Shown: piece by piece, positions 26,289 to 34,742 of the stretch | Position numbering within the stretch: the first letter of the stretch is position 1 | How the letters are laid out: the number at the start of each line of letters is the position of its first letter | DNA from: Ghiorsea sp. | Lineage (GTDB): Bacteria > Pseudomonadota > Zetaproteobacteria > Mariprofundales > Mariprofundaceae | NCBI GenBank assembly: GCA_030949605.1 | Contig: JAUZSH010000003.1 | Coordinates: 1 to 61,524, forward strand | Direction: 5' to 3' | Length of the DNA stretch: 61,524 nt | Position numbers and translations under genes: made by a program | The notes under the pieces: generated by a model | What the model was told of the DNA's origin: nothing | Database searches by the model: none | The model's input: the letters and a program-made list of their open reading frames with translations, nothing else

Positions 26289-27254
26289 TTATCCTTTCCT
26301 GCGGTATTTTTGCAGCTTGCTGTTTGGCTTATCGGGGTGTGTCATTTCAATCAAACCCGCCTCTAATGCTGGCTTGAGGTATCGCTCTCTAAATGATTTT
26401 CTATCCTGAAGCCCCAGCATATTTTGAAGTTCTTCTCGGCTCATCTCGCCCTTTATCCCATTGATTAACAGTTTTACTTGGGGGGTAACTTGGGGGCTTT
26501 CTTGGGGGGTATCTTGCAAAATTGCATCCAAAATTCGCTTCAACATAAACTGAATAAAGTGGGCTGAATCAGAATGTTCCGTACTTTGTTGCAAAGCAAC
26601 ATAATAATCTTCTTGATGCTGGTAAACCAAGTTTTCAATAGGAATATCCGCAAAAAATGCGTTCCACTGTTGCAATATCAACGATTGCCAAAGCCTACCC
26701 ATGCGCCCATTTCCATCGGCAAAAGGATGAATAAATTCAAACTCATAATGAAATACAGAGCTCATAATTAGGGGATGATGTTCAGCCACCTTTACCCATT
26801 GTAAAAGGTCTGTCATCAGCAAAGCGACGCGCCCAGCAGGCGGTGCCATATGTATGACCTCATTGCCTTTCATCACGCCAACACCACTTTGTCGATACAC
26901 ACCATATTCATCAATCAGCCCAAGCATAAGCGTCTCGTGCGCCTGCAACAAATCGGCTTCAGAATCCGCCTGCCATTGGTTCATTTTATCATAAGCAAGA
27001 ATCGCATTTTTTACTTCCTGAATCTCACGCGGTGGCGCAACAACCGTTTTGCCATTCAAAATCGCTGTGATTTGTTGCTCACTCAAGGTGTTGCCTTCAA
27101 TCGCTAACGAGCCTTGAATGCTACGAATGCGATTGATACGGCGTAAGCGTAAATCATGCCTTGGCTGTGCCGATAAACGACCGACGTGCTCACTGATTTG
27201 TGCAATCAAATCAATGATGGCAGGCGTAATGTTAAAGGGTGGGTGGTAGCTCAT
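26289..27254 (-). CDS. Fic-family AMP-transferase-like protein with C-terminal winged helix
   Basis: Fic proteins usually transfer AMP from ATP to a target protein. The active motif HPFADGNGRMGR begins at H176. SLAIEGN (49-55) fits the N-terminal inhibitory (S/T)xxxE(G/N) helix of class II Fic proteins, predicting self-restraint. A threonine/glutamine-rich linker (ESPQVTPQVK) leads to a winged-helix region (about 255-320). The 321-residue length is usual. It belongs to the accessory block inserted between pyrB and pyrC and sits just upstream of pyrC, so it may share and influence pyrC transcription. The target is unknown. Confidence 0.92.
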   Translation of the reverse strand: MSYHPPFNITPAIIDLIAQISEHVGRLSAQPRHDLRLRRINRIRSIQGSLAIEGNTLSEQQITAILNGKTVVAPPREIQEVKNAILAYDKMNQWQADSEADLLQAHETLMLGLIDEYGVYRQSGVGVMKGNEVIHMAPPAGRVALLMTDLLQWVKVAEHHPLIMSSVFHYEFEFIHPFADGNGRMGRLWQSLILQQWNAFFADIPIENLVYQHQEDYYVALQQSTEHSDSAHFIQFMLKRILDAILQDTPQESPQVTPQVKLLINGIKGEMSREELQNMLGLQDRKSFRERYLKPALEAGLIEMTHPDKPNSKLQKYRRKG

Positions 27255-27274
27255 GATTTAATAAACCTCATCAT
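27252..27274. repeat. 23-bp direct repeat, left copy
   Basis: The 23 bases 27252-27274 are repeated exactly at 27793-27815. On the minus strand both copies end in GATGAGG followed by a start codon, so both carry a ribosome binding site plus ATG: here for fic, in the other copy for the zeta remnant. The pair looks like a recombination or duplication scar. Confidence 0.8.
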
Positions 27275-27399
27275 TTCCAAACGACTGCGTATTGGCCCAA
27301 GCGGCGCTTTTTTTCAAGCGCATGAGCCACTGCTGTTTTCAACGTATCAAGCATCACCTGGCTTTCTTTGGACGGTTCAGTCTTCATTGGGCTGCTCAT
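27271..27399 (-). CDS. Small protein (42 aa) between zeta remnant and fic
   Basis: ATG at 27399 overlaps the TGA of the zeta-type frame (ATGA); the protein begins MSSPMKTEPSKESQV and ends LEKKRRLGQYAVVWK. Small proteins ending in '.kkRLGqYaV.W' are commonly encoded beside zeta-toxin-like genes, which makes an accessory or antitoxin role possible. Its stop lies in the 23-bp direct repeat that forms the fic leader. It was found by reading the strand directly. Confidence 0.4.
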   Translation of the reverse strand: MSSPMKTEPSKESQVMLDTLKTAVAHALEKKRRLGQYAVVWK

Positions 27400-27795
27400 A
27401 CATTCGCCTCCTTCAGTAGCTGCCGGGACAGCGTTTCGTGCACAACCTTTCGGTTTTCTCCGTGCTGTTCAAATAACAGAACAGGTTTGTTACCATCGTT
27501 CATAAAGCAAATGCAATGATCCACCGCGTGACTGAACAGGTCAAACAGGTTGTTCAGACTGCGCGGAAACCGCCAAGCCTTCTGCTTTGCATCGCAGCTG
27601 AATCAGGCGCAAATCAGCTGCGTCCCGAAAGTGTGGATTCCAAAAGCAAAGTCCTCTTTTGCCTGCAATATGTTCTTCGATCTCGGACAGAAAAATCCGG
27701 CTGGCTGCAATCAGTTCACGCTCCGGGGCAAGGGGTGACAAACCTGCTGCAATCAGGTCTGCATTCACAAAGTTTGTACACCCGCACCAAGCCAT
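27396..27795 (-). pseudogene. Zeta-toxin-like kinase remnant
   Basis: The frame from ATG 27795 reads FVNADLIAAGLSPLAPEREL and continues SRIFLSEIEEHIAGK, a core block of zeta toxin / UDP-N-acetylglucosamine kinase-like proteins. The Walker A region that normally precedes 'FvNaD.iA' is missing and the middle is shifted. In another frame the typical tail FMNDGNKPVLLFEQHGENRK follows up to the TGA at 27396-27398. The kinase is therefore inactive as written: its 5' end is cut off and there is at least one internal frameshift or deletion. It is flanked by the 23-bp direct repeat. Confidence 0.65.
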
Positions 27796-27815
27796 GATTT
27801 AATAAACCTCATCAT
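27793..27815. repeat. 23-bp direct repeat, right copy
   Basis: Exact second copy of 27252-27274. It joins a sound leader to the truncated zeta frame, replacing that gene's original start. To its right (27862-27899) is a separate 19-bp perfect tandem duplication beginning GAGTCTGACTCC. Confidence 0.8.
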
Positions 27816-27861
27816 AACGTTTGTTCCCATTCGCTTGCATGAACATAAACAAAAACCAATC

Positions 27862-27989
27862 GAGTCTGACTCCATTGATAGAGTCTGACTCCATTGATAC
27901 GGCACATAAGCTGAACACAGAAAATCATCGAGTTTCTGCAACTCCCGATCCGACAAACGTACGATTTTACTCATGCACTGCTGCTTCAT
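27862..27989 (-). pseudogene. Small degenerate reading frame with 19-bp tandem duplication
   Basis: ATG 27989 opens MKQQCMSKIVRLSDRELQKL and continues DDFLCSA, a plausible start of a small soluble protein. The 'Ls..El..LDdFL' pattern recalls UPF0149 N termini, but weakly. The frame then runs through a 19-bp tandem duplication (27862-27899) and on into the direct repeat and the zeta remnant. I treat the real coding part as ending near the duplication. Function unknown. Confidence 0.3.
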
Positions 27990-28004
27990 TCATACAGTGC
28001 CCCA

Positions 28005-28229
28005 TCATGTGTTAATCTCATCTGCAAAAATGTTGTTCTCGTAAGCATCTTCAATTGCTGAATCCAATCGTTGCAACAACTCCAACAGCGATTCACCCGG
28101 TCTGCGCACCAGCATTGCCAAGCCCTGATCATAATCAGAAGCCGTTGCTGCACAGGAGACAGGCCCACACCTGCCCAGTGTAACTTCACCATTACCATCG
28201 ATCAGGTATTCAATATTTTCCAGTTTCAT
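28005..28229 (-). CDS. Small hypothetical protein (74 aa)
   Basis: An ATG at 28229 follows a strong AGGAG ribosome binding site. The acidic protein begins MKLENIEYLIDGNGEVTLGR, contains RRPGESLLELLQRLDSAIED and has no membrane segment or signal. I do not recognise the family. It lies just downstream of the restriction-methylase gene on the same strand inside the accessory block, so it may be a cargo gene of that island. Confidence 0.5.
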   Translation of the reverse strand: MKLENIEYLIDGNGEVTLGRCGPVSCAATASDYDQGLAMLVRRPGESLLELLQRLDSAIEDAYENNIFADEINT

Positions 28230-28282
28230 TTTTCACTCCTCGCGAATATCGCTTTCATCGATTGAGAATCTGTCTGCCCAAG

Positions 28283-31200
28283 TTATACATTCATGCTCCC
28301 CTCATCTGAACTTACAACCCCTTCCAGTACGACTACATCGATTTCCGACATGATTCGATTTGTTTCAGTGAGCGCAACGATGATTTTCTGATAATGCAGA
28401 ATATCGTCAAAGGAAAGTTTGCGACCTTTCCTGTCTTTTAGCCATTTTTGGGCAGGTTGATAACCACCGATATAAAACTCCCATGCAGTGAGAGGGATTT
28501 GGTCGAAATATTGCTCATCATTAATCCAGATACGACCTGATTGATTAGATGACACCCCGTCACGTTGTGACACCCCTCTATCCAGAGGGGAATTAGCCTC
28601 ATCATTACCCTTCATGCTTGCACCACGGGCAGGCTGCGCACAAGAGGGGGCAGCGTTAGCTGACGGGGTAGTTTCAGGAGAAATAAGTTCCCAATCTTTT
28701 TTGGTGATTTTTCGTGTTACCACATTATCACCGTCTTTGGGGTAGCTAGTGATATAGTTTTCAACGGCAGGTGATTCCAACAAATGAATGCCGCGCAACT
28801 CACCACCCAACTTAACCAAAGCCCAAAACTTAGCGGCATCTTTGGGGTATGGAATACGTGGAAAGTCGATTTTTAAGAATTCTTTGTAGGTTTCGCGATA
28901 ACTTGGGCTGTGCAACACGGCATAGATATAATCCAGCAAATCAATCGGCGCAAACGTACCTGTCATTTCGACCGCAGTGGAGAAATCTTGAGTTCCCTCG
29001 ACTTCGCTCGGGATGACAACCTTTTCAGGCACAAAGACCAAGTTCAAACCTTTAGAAATCACTTCAACGATTTCAGCATCTAAATTGGGTTTACGTTCAC
29101 TGCTTTCACTCAAGCTTTGTTGTTTCTTGGTGTCTGAATAAAGGTATAGGGGAGCTATGCTGTTACTTTCTTTTAAGCTTAATGAATGCAGCGTAAACAG
29201 GTTTGTTGTATAATGGATGTCATAAAAATCACGGTTCACTTCAACCTGTCTATTAAATGTAACCCCTATATTGTCACCAAGTAAAAAATGCTGCATCACA
29301 TTTAATCTATCAAAGTCTATTACACTAGAATCATAATAAATTTGTCTGAAATCAAATGGGCGATATAGAATATTTTTAATTCTTTCTAATTTGAACGCGT
29401 TTGCACTTCTAGCTTTTGGCAGTGCCCAATCTCGGTTATCTTTCAGTTTATACTTATTTCTCACTTCATCATCTGACAAATCTAGGTTGAAAAAATCACT
29501 CATTCGCTTAATCAAGACATCCTTACTAATATCAATAACAAAATTATCTCGATGTGTTTTGATACCACTCGAACTTAATGGGAACAGCTGAGGCAATGAA
29601 AAGCCGATTTTATAGCTTTTTTTTGAGTTTTGAAATCCCTAGGAATAAAATAACATTCAGGCTCACGGTTTTCTAGTTTTTTCCAAGATAACGATGCCAA
29701 GCTATTACTTTGGAGTGTGTGGTACTTTTCTTTTCGCTTCCCATACAAGTCCAAGTGATAAACCTCTGCCAGTCCCTCGTCATTCCCGCACAGGCGGGAA
29801 TCCACTTTGGCTTGCTGGACTCCCGCCTGCGCGGGAATGACGGTGTTGGCGTTGTGTTTAACGAAAAAATTAATGGACACACCCTGCATAATATCAAAGA
29901 CATTTTCATCTTTACTGCCATCAGGTGCAGTCTCTTTTTTCTTGCTATTGCCATGTAAATCAAGAATATAAATTTTATCAAAACTCTCCAACAGGCTCTT
30001 ACGCATTTGCCTGTGAATCACACCATCAATAAAACTATTGTTGGAAATATAAGCAAGAATACCCTCGCCATTTTTGTCGATAAAGTGCTGTCCGTAACGG
30101 ATGAATTTGATGTAATCATCTGAAAGCGGTTGGATGTTGCGCTCATTCAAATCTTTTTTGTAATCCACCAATAAATCTTGAATCCATTGGCTTTTATTAG
30201 AGCTGCTCACTGCATAAGGTGGATTTCCCATCACCACCATCACAGGCGTATCACGTTTGATGTGATTGGCTTCGTTGGCTTCGGTGCTTAACCATGAGGA
30301 AAAGAGTGTGCCTGTATCGGGATGATGTTCTTCGAGTGAGTTGGTAAGGTAGATGTTTAAGCGTTGCTCTTTGCTTGCCTTAAAGCCTGTTTCGCGCAGT
30401 AATAAATCCAATTTAAGATGCGCCATGGCATAAGATGCCATCAAAAGTTCAAAACCATTGAGGCGTGGAATCAGGTGTTCATCCACATAACCGCTCCATG
30501 CGCCTTGCATGGCTTTGAATTTACCGTTGTAAATGAATTTAACCACTTCGGCGAGGAAAGTGCCTGTACCTGTGGCAGGGTCTAAGACTTGAACCCTGTG
30601 AACTTCTTTATCAACTTCGATATAACCTTTCTTCCTGCCATCACTGGTTGGTTTTTTCAGTTTAATGGTTGTTTTGCTTGTATCGGCAAGACCATCTTTG
30701 AGACCAAACTCGGTTTTAAGGATTTCATCCACACCGCGCACTATAAAGTTGACGACTGGCTCAGGCGTGTACCAAACACCACGGGCTTTACGCAGTTTTG
30801 GGTCGTATTCGCCGAGGAATGTTTCATAAAAATGGATAATGGGGTCGGTGGTTTGGGTGGCTCTGCCAAAGTTTTGAAGCACAGCTTTAACATCGGTTGC
30901 ACGAAATACATCGGCGAGATTGTCCACCGTGGTTTTGATGCGCTCATCAATATCAGCCCCTGCCACATGGTTAAACAGTCTACGTAAAAAGGATTGCTCT
31001 TGGGGATAAGTTCGGCGGCTTCTTGGCGGCTAAATGTGTTTAAAGTTTCATCATGCAGGCGGGCGGCAAACATGCCGTAAGCTAAGGTTTGAGCGTAAAT
31101 ATCGGCAAAGCCAGAGGGGGTTAAATCATGTATCAGAATATCTTTGAAGGTTGCATATTGTTGCTGCAAGGCTGAGTTATCTTGTGTTTCTTCATCAGAC

Positions 31201-31730
31201 AAAATCGCCTTCTCAAGAATCACCTGCAAGAGCCGCGCCTTACCAGCCATCATTTCGGCAAGTTTCTTGGGTGATTTGATGGTATTGCCAATATAAGTAC
31301 AAAAATCTTTGATAAGATGAGAAAATTCATCGAAATTGTCATTTAAAGCATGAATTTTGCCATTTTGAATGTCGGCAATGCGAATTTCATGCACCAAAGC
31401 ACCATGTTGGAAAAACTGAAACCGAATATAATCGGTGATAATTAGATTATCCAAGGCTTTGCGATAGCGGTCAAACTGCTCTTTGTTGGCTTTGCTGTTT
31501 AAATCTTTACCAATGTCTTTGGCTTCAATAAAACCAATGGGAATTTCGCCCTTAGTAATCACATAATCAGGGTTGCCGCAATCGGTGACATTGGCAGGCT
31601 CATTGGTGATATTTACATGGGGAACAAGCTCTCGAATCAAGGCTTCCAAGTCACCACGGTATGAATGCTCGCGTGATATACCTGATTGGTAGCGTGTGCT
31701 AACCGATGCGAGATATGCGGTGAGGTTCAC
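28283..31730 (-). CDS. Type IIG/ISP-like restriction-methyltransferase, two frameshifts, fused to PyrB
   Basis: Read through three frames this is one protein of about 1145 residues. The N-terminal nuclease has D369 in PDYVITKG and IEAK at 382-385 (numbered in the PyrB fusion), a PD-(D/E)xK arrangement. An adenine-methyltransferase core follows with motif I DPATGTGTF and motif IV NPPY, and then a target-recognition region ending FYIGGYQPAQKWLKDRKGR. I see no helicase domain. The first break is at the run 30986-30990 (five A's where six restore the frame NPFLRRLFNHVAGADI). The second is at 29617-29624 (eight T's where nine restore it). Its apparent start GTG 31730 lies in frame within the extended PyrB reading frame. 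Three palindromic repeats are embedded in frame (29778-29842, 28961-29017, 28552-28671). Function requires the frameshifts to be errors or bypassed. Confidence 0.8.
28552..28671. repeat. Palindromic repeat embedded in the restriction gene (third)
   Basis: Ends CCCCGTCA and TGACGGGG bound about 120 bp. On the coding strand it encodes a proline/serine/alanine-rich insert (SANAAPSCAQPARGASMKGN and SPLDRGVSQRDGVS) between two conserved blocks of the protein. Such 'PLDRGVSQRDG' peptides come from dispersed repeats rather than from the family. Confidence 0.65.
28961..29017. repeat. Palindromic repeat embedded in the restriction gene (second)
   Basis: TGTCATTTCGACCGCAGTGG ... GGGATGACA reads on the coding strand as VIPSEVEGTQDFSTAVEMTG, the usual translation of a dispersed bacterial repeat of this type. 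The flanking protein (LVFVPEK before, FAPIDLLDYIYAVLHSP after) continues in the same frame. Confidence 0.65.
29778..29842. repeat. Palindromic repeat embedded in the restriction gene (first)
   Basis: Arms CGTCATTCCCGC...CAGGCGGGA and their near-complement form a 65-bp palindrome. On the coding strand it gives VIPAQAGVQQAKVDSRLCGN, a peptide widely produced by such repeats. It lies between FFVKHNAN and AEVYHLDLYGK of the methyltransferase region without breaking the frame. Confidence 0.75.
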
Positions 31731-32672
31731 GCCTTCAGTCGCTCCGCCGCATAATGCCGTCAATGCTGCCATGCGCACGGCTACACCGTGCTCTACTTGC
31801 TCTAAAATCAGGCTTTTCATGGAGTCGGCAACATCGGTGGCGATTTCTACGCCGCGATTCATCGGGCCTGGGTGCATCACCATGCAATGGTCGCCTGCTG
31901 CTTTGAGACGTTTCATGTTTAAGCCGTAGGTTTCGTGGTATTCACGGATGGATGGGAAATAACAGTTGGTGGTTAATCGCTCGGTTTGTACACGTAGCAT
32001 GTATAAAATATCTGTGCCTTCTAGGGCTTCATCAAAGTTGTGAAATACTTCGCAGCCATAGTTTTCGACAAAAGCAGGTAATAATGTTTTCGGGGCAACA
32101 AGGCGCACATGATAACCCATGATTTTAGCAGCTAACATGTGGGAACGCGCCACCCGTGAATGGGTAATGTCACCGACAATGGTCATGGTTTTACCTTTTA
32201 TATCACCCATATTACGTTTTAAGGTTAATAAATCGGTTAAAATTTGTGTGGGATGTTCATGTGAGCCATCACCTGCGTTAATTAAGGCTGTATCTTCTAA
32301 GAATTCGGATAAAAATTCACAAGTGCCTGCCACCGAATGCCTAATCACCAACACATGCGGCTGCATGGCAGCAAGGGTTTGCCCTGTATCCAATAATGTT
32401 TCGCCCTTTTTGGTGGCAGACGTGGATGCTGATATATTGATGACATCTGCCGATAATCGCTTGCCTGCAATCTCAAAGCTGGTGCGTGTTCGTGTTGAAT
32501 TTTCAAAGAAAAGGTTGATGACCGTGCGCCCACGCAGCGTGGCATCTTTTTTTACACTACGGCTGTTGATGTCGATAAAATCATCACCCAAATTGACCAA
32601 GGATGTAATTTGTTCTTGGGTTAAGTGACCAATGCCGAAAATATGTTTGAGTCCGAATAAAGGTTTAGGCAT
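31731..32672 (-). CDS. pyrB: Aspartate carbamoyltransferase catalytic chain, C terminus fused to a restriction protein
   Basis: Condenses carbamoyl phosphate with aspartate in pyrimidine synthesis. The carbamoyl-phosphate site FFENSTRTRTSFE is at 55-67, RHSVAGT at 111-117 and MHPGPMNRGVE at 266-276. The normal enzyme ends near residue 310 (MAALTALCGG), but here the frame has no stop and runs on into a PD-(D/E)xK restriction domain, giving a 643-residue open frame. A GTG at codon 315 with GGAG ten bases upstream may restart translation for the restriction protein. The gene overlaps ruvX by 8 bp. The regulatory subunit PyrI is absent. Confidence 0.93.
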
Positions 32673-33141
32673 GTTTTTTCTCCATTTTTGTAGTCAAATG
32701 AGGGTGTGCGGCAATAAAATCTTCTAAAAATACAGCGGCAGCGGTTTGGTCGAGTTTGGCGCGCACTTTTTTTTCATTTAAACCTTGGGCAAACAAACGT
32801 TCTTTGGCTGTCCATGTTGAAAGCCGCTCATCTTGGAAAAGAATAGGTAAATCAATCGTTTCAGAAAGTTGGGCTGCTGCTTTTCGGCAGTCTTGCGCTT
32901 GGCTACCTTCGCTGCCGTCCATATTCATGGGTAAACCAACGACCAATGCTTTGATGCCATATTCAACCACCAATTTATTCACTTGGCGTGGCCAGCCTTG
33001 GTCATTGCGAAATAAACATGTAATACCTCGGCATGAGTAACCAAGTCGATCGGAAACGGCAACACCAATACGTTTACCACCGATGTCCAGTGCGAGAAGA
33101 GGTAGAGAAACCTCAGAAATTGAGCAAGATTTGTTGTTCAT
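32665..33141 (-). CDS. ruvX: Putative pre-16S rRNA nuclease / RuvX (YqgF)
   Basis: RNase H-like YqgF protein (158 aa) implicated in 16S rRNA 5' end maturation and proposed as a Holliday-junction resolvase. LALDIGGKRIGVAVSD has the catalytic D19; LVVGLPMNMDG and FQDERLSTWTAKERL hold the other conserved blocks, and AAAVFLEDFI ends the domain. It overlaps the upstream reductase gene by 29 bp and pyrB by 8 bp, so the three are tightly coupled, as in other ruvX-pyrB operons. Confidence 0.93.
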   Translation of the reverse strand: MNNKSCSISEVSLPLLALDIGGKRIGVAVSDRLGYSCRGITCLFRNDQGWPRQVNKLVVEYGIKALVVGLPMNMDGSEGSQAQDCRKAAAQLSETIDLPILFQDERLSTWTAKERLFAQGLNEKKVRAKLDQTAAAVFLEDFIAAHPHLTTKMEKKHA

Positions 33142-33832
33142 TAAAACCCAATTCTAACAATGTTTCTGTACATGCGTCCACCATCACATTCATGCCCGCC
33201 AAACACACCACAGTATTATCAGGGTTTGACGCATCAGCTTGTAAAGCATGCTGCACATAACCCACAGGACCTTGCCAATCATCATGCCCCGTTGCCAGCG
33301 AAATGCTGATCTGAATACCATGTTCAGCAAGGCTTTGCAGTTCATCGGTTAATAAATGATGCATGGCACTTAAAAAACCTGCATAAATTGAAATTGAACC
33401 ATAGTTTTCACGGTGTGTAATCAAATCAAGCCACACGCTACGCAAGGGCGCAATGCCTGTGCCAACACCCATGAGAATAATATTTTTACCTTGATGCTCC
33501 GATAAATCAAATCCTTTGCCCATCGGGCCTTCCACTTCCACTTTTTCACCTACCTTCAACTTCACCAAGGCATTGGATAATGGATGAACCCCCTTAATTA
33601 CAAATTCATAACAAGCTGTATCATGCGGGCTGGATGCAAAAGCAAAGTATGACGCAGGCAAGTCAGGCTGGCTGGGCAGCCCCATCCGCACACATTGCCC
33701 TGCTATAAATGCGGGAAGTTGTTCGTGTGCTAATGCCTCAAAGGTGAGTTTGACGACAATATCATCACATGATATATCAGTAAGACGTTCGCGTTGCGCT
33801 AAACGCAAGTAATAAGAAGACGGATTGGACAA
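33113..33832 (-). CDS. FAD/NAD(P)-binding ferredoxin reductase-family protein (no Fe-S cluster motif)
   Basis: An FNR-fold oxidoreductase of about 239 residues. An FAD-binding barrel (about 20-105) is followed by a nucleotide-binding domain with LMGVGTGIAPLRSVW and the C-terminal AGMNVMVDACTETL block. It resembles the hydrogenase-gamma/PyrK group, but the four-cysteine [2Fe-2S] motif of PyrK is absent. I prefer TTG 33832 since GGAGGG lies four bases upstream, over TTG 33844. Being first in the ruvX-pyrB(-pyrC) cluster hints at a link to pyrimidine synthesis, but that is inference from position. Confidence 0.75.
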   Translation of the reverse strand: MSNPSSYYLRLAQRERLTDISCDDIVVKLTFEALAHEQLPAFIAGQCVRMGLPSQPDLPASYFAFASSPHDTACYEFVIKGVHPLSNALVKLKVGEKVEVEGPMGKGFDLSEHQGKNIILMGVGTGIAPLRSVWLDLITHRENYGSISIYAGFLSAMHHLLTDELQSLAEHGIQISISLATGHDDWQGPVGYVQHALQADASNPDNTVVCLAGMNVMVDACTETLLELGFNEQQILLNF

Positions 33833-33884
33833 GAGACCCTCCAAGGTTTAAAACCACCGCAAGTATGATAGAGGATGGTCAAGG

Positions 33885-34730
33885 ATGCAAAATGTAACAT
33901 GTGTGGAGCTAAGAATCTCTGTCAAAGCCATAGCTGAAGACACTTTTATGCAGCTCAAATCAATATTCAATGCCCTTGGTGGCTCAGAAGAAAGCGATGT
34001 ACTCACGGGTGAAGCTGCTCATGTGGCATGGTTTGAAGTGAGCGACAACCAAGAAGAGCAATATTTGCGCCTGACCACTGCTGCCCAAGTGTTGGGTGTT
34101 GATGAGCATGATATTCATATCACAACCTTAAGCGATGACTGGGCAACGGCATGGCAAGATCATTGGACTGCCATGCCTATTGGCAAATCCTTATGTGTAC
34201 GCCCATCGTTTTGCGATGCCTTACCCGATAGAGCCGTTGATGTGGTACTCGACCCTGGGCAAGCCTTTGGCACAGGCACACACCCCACCACTTACTTATG
34301 CCTTGAAGCTATTGAAGATTATTGTCTCAAGCAAACCCCTCAGAGCTTATTGGATATGGGCGCTGGTTCAGGTTTACTGGCGATTACTGCGGCAAAGATG
34401 GGCGCACAAAACATCGTCTGCATTGATTATGACCCACTGTCTGTGGAAGCTTGCGAAGTGAATGCGGGCATCAATGGTGTTGACCTCCAATCTTTCTTGG
34501 GTGACACGCCGCCAACACAAACATTTGAATTGGTGGTTGCCAATATTCTATACAATCCCTTAATTGATATGGCACAACCCTTGGCTGCAAGTGTTGGAAA
34601 ATACTTGATACTGTCAGGTATTTTAGACACGCAAGCTCCTGCCCTTATCCAAGCTTATCAAGCGCATGGTCTAACACATCACAGTACCCGCCTCAAAGAG
34701 GAGTGGGCAGTTGTGGCATTGGTGCGTTAA
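33885..34730 (+). CDS. prmA: Ribosomal protein L11 methyltransferase
   Basis: Trimethylates lysines of L11. The 281 residues have an N-terminal substrate-recognition domain and a methyltransferase domain with DPGQAFGTGTHPTT, DMGAGSGLLAI (motif I), and VVANILYNPLIDMA (the NPPY-like 'N(I/L)' motif IV of PrmA). It is divergent from the reductase gene and shares a 40-base intergenic region with it. Confidence 0.95.
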   Translation: MQNVTCVELRISVKAIAEDTFMQLKSIFNALGGSEESDVLTGEAAHVAWFEVSDNQEEQYLRLTTAAQVLGVDEHDIHITTLSDDWATAWQDHWTAMPIGKSLCVRPSFCDALPDRAVDVVLDPGQAFGTGTHPTTYLCLEAIEDYCLKQTPQSLLDMGAGSGLLAITAAKMGAQNIVCIDYDPLSVEACEVNAGINGVDLQSFLGDTPPTQTFELVVANILYNPLIDMAQPLAASVGKYLILSGILDTQAPALIQAYQAHGLTHHSTRLKEEWAVVALVR

Positions 34731-34742
34731 GCTTACGCCTTA

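Noticed and set aside
25048-26409. Long plus-strand frames opposite pyrC
   Set aside because: They are antisense to a well-conserved gene and have no family motifs.
27862-27899. CRISPR-like repeat
   Set aside because: Only two contiguous 19-bp copies without spacers: a simple tandem duplication.
29710-29958. Plus-strand frame containing VIPAQAGIHFGLLDSRLRGN
   Set aside because: Translation of the palindrome on the opposite strand of the restriction gene.
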